From Acidobacteriaceae bacterium (GTDB lineage Bacteria > Acidobacteriota > Terriglobia > Terriglobales > Acidobacteriaceae): DNA of 45,255 nt. Position 1 is the stretch's first letter; every line of letters starts with the position of its first letter. Shown here piece after piece: positions 1-7,917 of the stretch. The translations under genes were made by a program, and so were the position numbers. Under the pieces are notes generated by a model. The model made no database searches and was not told where the DNA came from. It saw nothing but the letters and a program-made list of their open reading frames with translations. Where the stretch lies: NCBI GenBank assembly GCA_030039035.1, contig JASHQQ010000022.1, positions 1 through 45,255 on the forward strand, in the 5' to 3' direction.

Positions 1-1
1 C

Positions 2-1030
2 GGGACCTACGCGGAGAGCATCGTGAACGTCTGCAAGTTCTGCATCGAGTCGCCGCTGGCCTGCGCGGCGGGGGTGAGCGGATCGGATCTGAAGCAGCGC
101 ATCGTGCGCATCATGAGCGGGCACATGGCGCATCGGCTGGGGAAAAGCCGCAAGATTCTGCTGAGCGCCGCCGGCTTTCTGGCGATCGCGCTTCCCATAG
201 CGATCGGGATCCTCCACGCAAGCCAGACGGCCGTGCTGGCGCGCGCCCAGGACGCGCCGGCCGACATTCCCAAATTCGACGTGATCTCCATCAAGCCGAA
301 CAAATCCGGCGAAATGAGGATCATGATGCGCTTCCTTCCGGACGGCGTATCAATGGACGGCGTGCCGACGCAGTTGATGCTCACCCAGGCGTTCAACGTG
401 GAGGAGGATCGCATCGTCGACGCGCCGGGATGGGTGAAAACGGACCGGTTCGACATCCAGGCCAAGGTCGCGCCCGAGAACGCGCCCAAGCTCGACAAGC
501 TCAAGCGGGAACAACGATTCGAGATGCTGCAGCCGGTGCTCGAAGAGCGATTCAATCTGAAGTTTCACCATGAGACGCGCGAGATGCCGGTCTATTTGCT
601 CGTGGTGGCGAAAGGCGGCTCGAAGCTGAAGCCGACCGAACCTTCTGCTGACAGCGCCGGCGGCCGCAGAATGCCCGGATTGATGATGAGCCCCGGAGGC
701 CTCGAGGGCAGAGGAGCGCAGTTGGACATGCTGGCGCATGTGCTTTCGGGGCAGGTGGGGCGAACGGTGATCGACAAGACCGGACTCACCGGGAAATATG
801 ATTTCAGTCTGCACTTCACGCCCGAAAACATGCCGCCGGGGATGGGACCGGGACCCGGCGCCGGCCCAGGCGGCGCACCGCCCGGAGCAGATGCTCCTCC
901 GCCGCCCGACACTTCGGGGCCAGACCTCCTGACGGCGATTCAGGAACAGCTCGGCTTGAAGCTGGAGAGCGAAAAAGGGCCGGTAGACGTCATTGTGATC
1001 GACCATATCGACAAACCGTCGGAGAATTAG
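2..1030 (+). CDS. M56 (BlaR1-like) peptidase C-terminus fused to TIGR03435 domain, 5'-partial
   Basis: The reading frame is already open at the left edge, so this is the 3' part of a longer gene. The first ~45 residues (TYAESIVNVCKF..., ESPLACAAGVSGSDLKQRIV) look like the end of the M56/BlaR1 membrane metallopeptidase domain of Acidobacteriota. A membrane segment follows (about LLSAAGFLAIALPIAIGIL), then a TIGR03435-type domain with the usual pieces: FDVISIKPN, an LMLTQAFNV segment, RFDIQAKV, RFNLKFHHETREMPVYLLVV, VIDKTGLTGKYDF, a Pro/Gly-rich loop and the closing VDVIVIDHIDKPSEN. Family knowledge: TIGR03435 proteins are expanded in Acidobacteriota and their function is unknown; M56 fusions suggest envelope sensing or regulated proteolysis. 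The internal GTG at 23 is probably not the true start. TonB receptor 1 follows after 82 bases. Confidence 0.85.
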   Translation, partial: GTYAESIVNVCKFCIESPLACAAGVSGSDLKQRIVRIMSGHMAHRLGKSRKILLSAAGFLAIALPIAIGILHASQTAVLARAQDAPADIPKFDVISIKPNKSGEMRIMMRFLPDGVSMDGVPTQLMLTQAFNVEEDRIVDAPGWVKTDRFDIQAKVAPENAPKLDKLKREQRFEMLQPVLEERFNLKFHHETREMPVYLLVVAKGGSKLKPTEPSADSAGGRRMPGLMMSPGGLEGRGAQLDMLAHVLSGQVGRTVIDKTGLTGKYDFSLHFTPENMPPGMGPGPGAGPGGAPPGADAPPPPDTSGPDLLTAIQEQLGLKLESEKGPVDVIVIDHIDKPSEN

Positions 1031-1112
1031 TCTCCAGATTCGTTGCATCCGGAACTGCGTTTCGGCAAGCCAGGCGTTAAGCTGGGGACAGGCGGAAACC
1101 TGGAATACATTG

Positions 1113-4100
1113 ATGGCAAAACGGCAAATGCATCCGGTCCTCCGCCTGCTGGTCTCCCTCCTGGCGTTCCCAATCCCCGCGCTGGCCAGCGCTACCGAAG
1201 TTCGGGGCGTGGTGACTTTCAACGATCTGCCCGTTCCCGGCGCGACCGTTACGGTAACGCACGATGCGACGAAGCAAAGCACCGTGACGGATCAAAGCGG
1301 CATTTACACTTTCGACAATCTTGCCGACGGCGACTGGAAGATCGAGATTGCGATGGACGGATTCGCGACGATCCACGCCGATTTGACGGTTGCGGCGAAT
1401 ATGCCGCCAGGGAACTGGAAGCTGACGCTGCTGCCGTTGGACAAGCTGCTGGCGATGAGTACGAAGGCAGGGGAGGGTCCAGAATCCAGCGTCCAGGGTC
1501 CGAGCCTCAGCCTCCAGCGTCCGGCGTCCAGCGTCCGGGGTTCGGCAGCGGCTCCGGAAAAGAAGCAGGAGACGCAGTCGGGTGTCTCGCCCCCGGTCGA
1601 AATCCCCAAGCCGGAAGCGGATTCCGACGACGGGTTTCTCGTGAACGGCAGCGTGAACAACGCGGCCACTTCGCAGTACGCGCTGGAGCAGGCCTTCGGC
1701 AATCGCAGGCCCGGGAGCAAAGCGCTCTATAACGGCGGATTCGCGGCGATTCTCGACAACTCGGCGCTGGACGCCCGGCCATACTCATTGAGCGGACTCG
1801 CTTCGCCGAAGCCGGCTTACGATCGCATCACCGGCGTAGTCACCGTGGGCGGACCGATGAAGATTCCCCGCCTGATGCCGCGCGGCCCGACGTTTTTCTT
1901 CGCGTATCGGGGAACGCGCGATCATGACGCAGCGACCGAGACAGGGCTTGTTCCCACTCCGGCGGAACGCGCGGGCGACCTGGGCGCGCTGCTGAACGCA
2001 TTCGGCGCGCCGGTGACGATTTACGATCCCGCGACGGGCTTGCCATACGCGAAGAACATCGTTCCCGTCAGTCCTCAAGCCAAGGCGCTGCTGCGGCTCT
2101 ATCCCTCGCCGAATATCTCGGGCACTCTGCCGTACAACTACCAGATCCCGGTGCTGAACAGCAGCCACCAGGACGTGGCGCAGTTGCGGCTGGACAAGAC
2201 GGTGGGACGCAGAGACCAGCTCTACGGCCGGTTCAACCTGCAGAGCACGCGCGAGGGCAATACGAATCTTTTCAGCTTTGTGGACAGCACCGCGACGCTG
2301 GGCATGAACACAGACATCCACTGGTCGCACCGGTTCAATCCGCGGCTGTTTTTCTATGCCGGCTACACCTTCAGCCGGTTGCGCACGCTGATCCGGCCGG
2401 AATTTGAGAATGCGCGGAACATCTCCGGCGAGGCGGGAATCACGGGCAACGACCAGGACCCTGCGGACTGGGGTCCGCCGGCGCTCAATTTCGCGAGCGG
2501 ATTTGCGGCTCTGAGCGATGCGGAGAGCGCGTTCAATCGCAACCGCACCGACGGTGTTTCGCTGTCGGCACTGATCTATCGCGGCAATCACTACCTTACG
2601 GTGGGCGGAGATTTTCGCAGGCAGGATTACAACGAGTTCTTTGAGCAGGACCCACGCGGCACGTTCACTTTCACCGGCGCGGCGACGGCCGGGCCGGTGC
2701 AAAACGTTGCCAGCGCGGGCTCAGATCTTGCCGATTTCCTCATCGGTGTGCCCGATACCAGTTCGATTGCCTTCGGCAACGCCGACAAGTATCTGCGCCA
2801 GCCGGTTTACGATGCGTATTTTACCGACGACTGGCGCGTCAAACCGGACCTGACGATCGACGCCGGTGCCCGCTGGGAGTACGGCGCGCCCATGACTGAA
2901 CTTTTCGGGAGGCTCGTGAATCTCGACATTGCACAGGGATTCACCGCGGTTGCGCCGGTGCTGGGAAACCATCCCATTGGGCCGCTGACCGGGCAGCATT
3001 ACCCCGCCTCGCTGGTTCGTCCGGACCGGCTGGGAATCGAGCCGCGAATCGGCATCTCCTGGCGTCCTGTTCCCGCTTCGACGCTCGTCGTGCGCTCCGG
3101 TTACGGCGTCTATCACGACACATCGGTGTACCTGAACCCGATGCTGCAAATGGCGCAGCAGGCGCCGCTGTCCAAAAGCCTGAGCGTGCAGAACAGTGCC
3201 GGGTGCCCGCTGACGCTGGCAAATGGATTTGTTTCGTGCGCCACGATTACGCCGGACACCTTCGCGATCGACCCGAACTTTCGCGTGGGCTACGCGCAGA
3301 CGTGGAACCTTGGCATCCAGCGCGATCTGCCCGGAGCGCTGCAGGCTAACATCAATTATCTTGGCGTGAAAGGCACGCGCGGCGTGCAGGAGTTCTTGCC
3401 CAACACGTATCCTCCCGGCGCGACGAACCCGTGCCCGTCGTGCCCTTCGGGATTTGCCTATCGCACCTCGGGCGGCGATTCCACGCGCGAGTCAGGGCAG
3501 GCGCAGTTGCGGCGCAGGCTGCGCAGCGGATTTACGGCGACGGCGCTCTACACGTTTTCCAAATCGCTCGACGACGATGCGTTTCTCGGCGGACAGGGCT
3601 ACCTGACGACCGCGCAGCAAAGCCAGAACCTGATGCAAGTGGCACCGCCGGTCACCGCCGCGATCGCGCAGAACTGGCGCAATCTGCAGGCCGAGCGGTC
3701 TCTCTCGACCTTCGATCAGCGGCATCTGCTCAGCTTGACCGGGCAATACACGAGCGGCGAAGGATTGCGCGGAGGCGATTTGCTGAGCGGCTGGGCCGGA
3801 CGCTTGTTGAAGGAATGGACAGTGACCGGAGAAGCGACGGCGGGCTCCGGCCTGCCCGAGACGCCGATCTATCTTGCCGCTGTGCCGGGCGCGGGATTCA
3901 CGGGAATCATCCGGCCCAGCCGCACCAACGCGCCGATCTACGCAACGAGCGGCGCACAACACCTGAACAGCGCGGCCTTCACGCCGCCGGCCTCGGGGCA
4001 ATGGGGCACGGCCGGGCGCGACTCGATTACCGGGCCGAGGCAGTTCACCCTGAACGACTCGCTGGCGCGGACGTTCCGGCCCGGCGGAAAGTTGTATCTC

Positions 4101-4244
4101 GATGCGCGCATCGACGCGACCAACGTGCTCAATCACGCGGAGTTCACCAACTGGAACACGACGTTCAACAGCGCGCAGTTCGGCCTGCCGCTTTCGGCCA
4201 ACGCGATGCGCAGCCTGCAAGCGACCTTCAGGTTGAGGTTCTGA
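1113..4244 (+). CDS. TonB-dependent receptor, Oar-like, with carboxypeptidase-regulatory domain
   Basis: About 1043 residues. The ATG at 1113 is preferred to the TTG one codon earlier. There is a signal peptide (cut near ALASA), then a carboxypeptidase-regulatory Ig-like domain (about 28-105, with VRGVVTFNDLPVPGATVTV), a Ser/Pro/Gln-rich linker (about 120-175) and a long beta-barrel region. Barrel hallmarks are DAYFTDDWRVKPDLTIDAGARWEY, PRIGISWRP, YAQTWNLGIQRDL, LYTFSKSLDD, FDQRHLLSLTG and a final aromatic strand ending LRF. The protein should sit in the outer membrane and import a large ligand using TonB energy; the substrate cannot be read from sequence. The plug is less typical than in the other two receptors here: I do not see a clear xNGFRVDG-type box. 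Its stop is two bases before the VWFA-related gene, so the pair is almost certainly co-transcribed. Confidence 0.9.
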   Translation: MAKRQMHPVLRLLVSLLAFPIPALASATEVRGVVTFNDLPVPGATVTVTHDATKQSTVTDQSGIYTFDNLADGDWKIEIAMDGFATIHADLTVAANMPPGNWKLTLLPLDKLLAMSTKAGEGPESSVQGPSLSLQRPASSVRGSAAAPEKKQETQSGVSPPVEIPKPEADSDDGFLVNGSVNNAATSQYALEQAFGNRRPGSKALYNGGFAAILDNSALDARPYSLSGLASPKPAYDRITGVVTVGGPMKIPRLMPRGPTFFFAYRGTRDHDAATETGLVPTPAERAGDLGALLNAFGAPVTIYDPATGLPYAKNIVPVSPQAKALLRLYPSPNISGTLPYNYQIPVLNSSHQDVAQLRLDKTVGRRDQLYGRFNLQSTREGNTNLFSFVDSTATLGMNTDIHWSHRFNPRLFFYAGYTFSRLRTLIRPEFENARNISGEAGITGNDQDPADWGPPALNFASGFAALSDAESAFNRNRTDGVSLSALIYRGNHYLTVGGDFRRQDYNEFFEQDPRGTFTFTGAATAGPVQNVASAGSDLADFLIGVPDTSSIAFGNADKYLRQPVYDAYFTDDWRVKPDLTIDAGARWEYGAPMTELFGRLVNLDIAQGFTAVAPVLGNHPIGPLTGQHYPASLVRPDRLGIEPRIGISWRPVPASTLVVRSGYGVYHDTSVYLNPMLQMAQQAPLSKSLSVQNSAGCPLTLANGFVSCATITPDTFAIDPNFRVGYAQTWNLGIQRDLPGALQANINYLGVKGTRGVQEFLPNTYPPGATNPCPSCPSGFAYRTSGGDSTRESGQAQLRRRLRSGFTATALYTFSKSLDDDAFLGGQGYLTTAQQSQNLMQVAPPVTAAIAQNWRNLQAERSLSTFDQRHLLSLTGQYTSGEGLRGGDLLSGWAGRLLKEWTVTGEATAGSGLPETPIYLAAVPGAGFTGIIRPSRTNAPIYATSGAQHLNSAAFTPPASGQWGTAGRDSITGPRQFTLNDSLARTFRPGGKLYLDARIDATNVLNHAEFTNWNTTFNSAQFGLPLSANAMRSLQATFRLRF
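1484..1540 (+). repeat. Degenerate TCCAGCGTCC mini-repeat inside TonB receptor 1
   Basis: Three close copies of the ten-mer TCCAGCGTCC (one beginning at 1485, one at 1513, one at 1527) are joined by GGGTCC/GGCG variants. They lie in the segment encoding the low-complexity linker between the carboxypeptidase-regulatory domain and the barrel (residues around SSVQGPSLSLQRPASSVRGS). The reading frame stays open through them. Confidence 0.7.
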
Positions 4245-4246
4245 AG

Positions 4247-6367
4247 ATGAGAAGCCTGCGCGGATTCGTCGTCTTCTGGTGTGCGGCACTCGCGAGCGCG
4301 CAGCAGATCGGCACCAACAAGCCGGCCGACGCGCCGGAGACGCCTACCCTCTCGCTCAATGTGCAGCTTGTTGTCGAGCCCGTGGTCGTGACGGACAAGC
4401 AAGGGAATTTCATTCCCGGGCTGACGGCAAACGACTTCGTCGTGACCGAAGACGGCACTCCCCAGACGGTGCGCATTTGCGAGCGGCAAAATCTTGCCGA
4501 GATCGCCAAGCCGCTGCCGGCGCTCACGCGCGAGGATGAGAACATCACGCTTTACCGGCAACTTTCGCGTACGCAGATCGCGCCTGAGGCCGAGGGCGCG
4601 GAACATTACAAGGACCGGCGGCTGCTCGCGCTCTATTTCGATTTGTCGGCCATGCAGCCCGCCGACCAGCTTCGCGCGTTTTCCGCGGCGCAGCACTTTG
4701 TCCGCCAGCAGATGACGACGGCGGACCTGGTCGCGATCCTCCGCTACCAGGGCGGTTCGGTCGACATCCTGCAGGACTTTACCGCCGACCGCAACCGGCT
4801 GCTCAGCATTCTCGAAACCATGATCGTGGGCGAAGGGCAAGGCTCGGCCGAAACGGTCGATGACGCCAGCAGCGCCGACACCGGCGCGGCATTCGGTCAG
4901 GACGACAGCGAGTTCAACGTCTTCAATACCGATCGGCAGCTCTCCGCACTCGAAACCGCGGCACGCATCCTCGGCCACCTGAGCGAGAAAAAATCGCTCA
5001 TTTACTTTGCCAGCGGGCTGCGGCTGAATGGCATCGACAACGAGGCACAGTTGCATGCAACCGTCGATGCGGCGATCAAGGCAGGCGTCTCGTTCTGGCC
5101 TATCGACGCGCGTGGCCTCGTAGCGGAAGCTCCGCTGGGCGACGCGACGCAGGGCTCGCAGGGCAACTCGGGAATCTACACCGGCGCGGCCGCGCAGGCG
5201 ACGACGAGCAACTTCCAGTACTCGCAGGACACGCTCTTCGCGCTGGCCGGCGACACGGGCGGCAAGGCGCTGTTCGACACCAACGAGCTCGCCCGCGGCA
5301 TCGTGCAGGCGCAGCAGTCGATCGAGGACTACTACATCCTCGGCTACTACTCGACAAACACAATACAGAACGGCAAATTCCGGCGAGTGCGCATCTCGCT
5401 CAAGCAGAACCTCGAGGCCAAGCTCGATTACCGGCAAGGCTACTTTGCCAACAAGGTCTTCAGCAAATTCAATGCCGTCGACAAGGAACGGCAACTCGAA
5501 GACGCGCTGATGCTCGAAGACCCGATCACCGATCTCACCGTAGCCATGGAGATCGATCATTTCCAGCTCAATCGCGCCGAGTATTTTGTGCCCATCGTCG
5601 TCAAGATTCCCGGCCGCGAGCTGGCGCTGGCCAAACGCGGCGGCGCGGAACACACGCTCATCGACTTCGTGGGCGAAATCAAGGACCTGATTGGAGGCAC
5701 CACGGTCACCAACGTGCGCGACAACGTCAACATCAAGCTCAGCGATGCGACGGCTGCCGAGCTGGTGCATCGGCCCATCGAATACGACACCGGCTTCACC
5801 CTGCTGCCGGGCAAGTACAGCATCAAGTTCCTGGCGCGCGACGACGAAACGGGCCGCATCGGAACCTATCAGACCACGTTTGTGATTCCCAACCTGAATA
5901 AAGAAGCAAGTCAGGTTCCGATCAGCTCGGTTGTGCTCTCGAGCCAGCGCGTCGATCAAAAGAATGTGCTCTATGACGCCGACAAGGCCAAGGAGCGGGC
6001 GAAAGAAGCGACAGTCAATCCACTCGTACAGGATGGGCGCAAGCTGATTCCCAGTGTGACGCGCGTGTTTACCACCGGCCGCGAGGTCTACGTCTACCTG
6101 CAGGCTTACCGGCAGATGCCGGCCGGCGACACGCACCCCTTTGTCGCCTTCGTGAGCCTCTACTCCGGAGGCAGGAAGGAATTTGAGACGCCGCCGATCG
6201 CCGTCGCGCCCAACGCCGGCAACCGTCTCGGCACGACGCCGCTTAACTTCAGCTTCCGCGCCGAGAACCTATCGGCGGGCGAGTATCAGTGCCAGGTCAC
6301 GGTGATCGATCCGGCCACGCTCAAGGCGTCGTTCTGGCGAGCGCCGATCAAGCTCGTGGCGCAGTGA
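4247..6367 (+). CDS. VWFA-related exported protein (TIGR03436-like)
   Basis: 706 residues from ATG 4247, two bases after the TonB receptor stop; the receptor's last codons carry the AGGTT/TGAAG ribosome-binding region. The same frame is open upstream to 3431, but that part is antiphase to the receptor and is not coding. A signal peptide ends near ASAQQ. The N-terminal part (35-80) has the family pattern VVEPVVVTDKQGNFIPGLTANDFVVTEDG. The VWFA-like domain (about 122-330) carries RLLALYFDLSAM in place of a canonical MIDAS DxSxS (residues 132-136 read DLSAM), then ADLVAILRY, LSEKKSLIYFASGLR, FWPIDARGL, LFALAGDTGGKA and YYILGYYSTN. A C-terminal beta-rich region of ~300 residues follows. TIGR03436 proteins are abundant in Acidobacteriota; function unknown. 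The coupling suggests a periplasmic or surface partner of the receptor. Confidence 0.88.
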   Translation: MRSLRGFVVFWCAALASAQQIGTNKPADAPETPTLSLNVQLVVEPVVVTDKQGNFIPGLTANDFVVTEDGTPQTVRICERQNLAEIAKPLPALTREDENITLYRQLSRTQIAPEAEGAEHYKDRRLLALYFDLSAMQPADQLRAFSAAQHFVRQQMTTADLVAILRYQGGSVDILQDFTADRNRLLSILETMIVGEGQGSAETVDDASSADTGAAFGQDDSEFNVFNTDRQLSALETAARILGHLSEKKSLIYFASGLRLNGIDNEAQLHATVDAAIKAGVSFWPIDARGLVAEAPLGDATQGSQGNSGIYTGAAAQATTSNFQYSQDTLFALAGDTGGKALFDTNELARGIVQAQQSIEDYYILGYYSTNTIQNGKFRRVRISLKQNLEAKLDYRQGYFANKVFSKFNAVDKERQLEDALMLEDPITDLTVAMEIDHFQLNRAEYFVPIVVKIPGRELALAKRGGAEHTLIDFVGEIKDLIGGTTVTNVRDNVNIKLSDATAAELVHRPIEYDTGFTLLPGKYSIKFLARDDETGRIGTYQTTFVIPNLNKEASQVPISSVVLSSQRVDQKNVLYDADKAKERAKEATVNPLVQDGRKLIPSVTRVFTTGREVYVYLQAYRQMPAGDTHPFVAFVSLYSGGRKEFETPPIAVAPNAGNRLGTTPLNFSFRAENLSAGEYQCQVTVIDPATLKASFWRAPIKLVAQ

Positions 6368-6386
6368 GGCGTGCCTGCGCGTCGTC

Positions 6387-7577
6387 TCACGGCACTGCGA
6401 TCGCAAGCACGCCGGACGGAGCGCTGGAAACACCGGAAGTCGAGACTGTTTCGACAAAGTAATCGTAGTCGGTGCTGTCCTTCACGGTTGTGTCAACGTA
6501 CGTGGTGCCCGTATCGAGCGAGGTGTCGAGTTGCTGATAGTCCGAGGTGCCGCCGATGGCGCGATAGATGTGGTAGCCGGCAATCTGAACTCCTGAGGAT
6601 GCCGGCGCATCCCAACTCAGATTCACCTGATAGCCCGAGCCTGACCCACCGGCTGGGCCGGCCGCGCCGGTTCCGCTGAGAGACACGGTGGCGGAGCTGC
6701 CCGTGGAAGAGTTGCTGCCGATAATGAGCTTGCCGGTCGCCGAACCCGCCTTGGTCGGATCGAATTCCACATCCAGCGTCGCCGACTGGCCGGGACTCAA
6801 CGTCCTGGGAAGCGATATTCCGGTAGCGGTGAAGCCGGCGCCCGAGACTGTCGCGAAGCTGACGGTCACGCTGGCGGCGCCTGTGGACTTGAGGGTCAGC
6901 GACTGTGTGGAAGGTTTATTCAAAGTCACGTCGCCGAAGGAAATGGATGACGCATCAAGGCTCAACGTCGGCGTCGAAGACTTTGTGGCTGCAGTATAGG
7001 TGTAGTTCTTGTAGTGCTTCACGTCGCTGCTCGTCCAGGAGAGGATCGCGTAGACCGGCGCCCCATTGGTTGGCAGGCCCTTCACACTCACCGATACGGT
7101 GCTGTTCTTGCTTGGGCTCACGGTATAGGAGCCCAGGTTATCTGTTTTGAAGACGGTTCCGAGAAACAGCTCGTATGTCGATGCCCAAGGGTCTGTAGTC
7201 CATGTGAAGGTGACCGATGAACCGGAGAGGACGCTTCCTGGAGCAGGAGTGGTAAGAACGGGCGTGTTTGCGCGCGCGTTCGCGGAACCGAGGACCGGCA
7301 ACAGGCAGACCACGCAGGCCGAACAGACCGGGCGTGTTCGCGCGATCCGGCTGCAGGAGACCCAATTCGACCTTGCACTCAGGCTGCCGGCGATCGTGCC
7401 GGAACGATTATGGCCAAAGAACGACCATTGCCCGCGTTTACCGCGTAGAAGCTTCTTGCGAATGCGCCTGGTTTCATGCCGGGGCGGCGCGAGAACGTGA
7501 AGGATGGGGAAGGTGAACGGAAGCAAAGAGGAAACACAAAGGGCAAAATGCTCAACGATTGTCAATTCAGTCACCAC
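6387..7577 (-). CDS. Exported choice-of-anchor D / fibronectin type III protein
   Basis: 396 residues if the ATG at 7577 is used. A hydrophobic stretch (CSACVVCLLPVLGSANA, about residues 83-99) looks like the signal peptide core, which leaves an unusually long N-terminus of ~80 residues; I found no in-frame ATG or GTG closer to it, so the start is uncertain. The mature part has an Ig-like region (PVLTTPAPGSVLSGSSVTFTWT), then an ASH/choice-of-anchor D domain (ISFGDVTLNKPSTQSLTLKSTG, FDPTKAGSATGKLIIGSNSS) and a fibronectin III-like C-terminus (VNLSWDAPASSGVQIAGYHIYR, YVDTTVKDSTDYDYFVETV). It probably binds carbohydrate or protein outside the cytoplasm; no catalytic site is visible. It converges with the VWFA gene with a 19-base gap. 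Confidence 0.75.
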   Translation of the reverse strand: MVTELTIVEHFALCVSSLLPFTFPILHVLAPPRHETRRIRKKLLRGKRGQWSFFGHNRSGTIAGSLSARSNWVSCSRIARTRPVCSACVVCLLPVLGSANARANTPVLTTPAPGSVLSGSSVTFTWTTDPWASTYELFLGTVFKTDNLGSYTVSPSKNSTVSVSVKGLPTNGAPVYAILSWTSSDVKHYKNYTYTAATKSSTPTLSLDASSISFGDVTLNKPSTQSLTLKSTGAASVTVSFATVSGAGFTATGISLPRTLSPGQSATLDVEFDPTKAGSATGKLIIGSNSSTGSSATVSLSGTGAAGPAGGSGSGYQVNLSWDAPASSGVQIAGYHIYRAIGGTSDYQQLDTSLDTGTTYVDTTVKDSTDYDYFVETVSTSGVSSAPSGVLAIAVP

Positions 7578-7917
7578 TTGGCGCGCATGAGTGCTCCTCC
7601 TTTTCGTTCAGGACAGGAGAGAACAGCATTCGAGTCCATCGAGAACCATGAAGCGTAATGTGGACGGTGTGTCGCGCGAAAAGATGCAAGATGGGTGCCA
7701 AATCCGGGTTGAGTCGCGTAATTGTGCGGGACGCGAGGAGCAGGAGACTTAAGCCGGGTGATTTCGGTCGGGATGGGTGAGATGCGATCGCCGGCGCGAA
7801 AACCCGTGTGGTTTTTGCCGACTCAGGACGTAGATTTTACCGGCTGCAATCGGGGATCGGCCGAGTCTCTCCAGGCGTCAGTTCGAGCCCATATGTTTGT
7901 GAACCAGAACTGGAACT
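7578..7917. other. Intergenic region upstream of the choice-of-anchor gene
   Basis: About 340 bases between two minus-strand genes. An AGGAGGAGC stretch just upstream of 7577 (minus strand) fits a ribosome-binding site for the downstream gene. The rest (7650-7880) has no convincing open frame and could be a promoter plus 5' leader. I see no match to a riboswitch consensus I know. Confidence 0.5.

Noticed and set aside
3431..4244. In-frame upstream extension of the VWFA gene through the receptor gene
   Set aside because: It overlaps the receptor barrel in another phase; the signal peptide begins at 4247.
4133..6136. 667-codon open frame opposite the VWFA gene
   Set aside because: It is a shadow caused by GC-rich third positions; the plus-strand protein has a recognisable family and a coupled start, and this frame resembles nothing.
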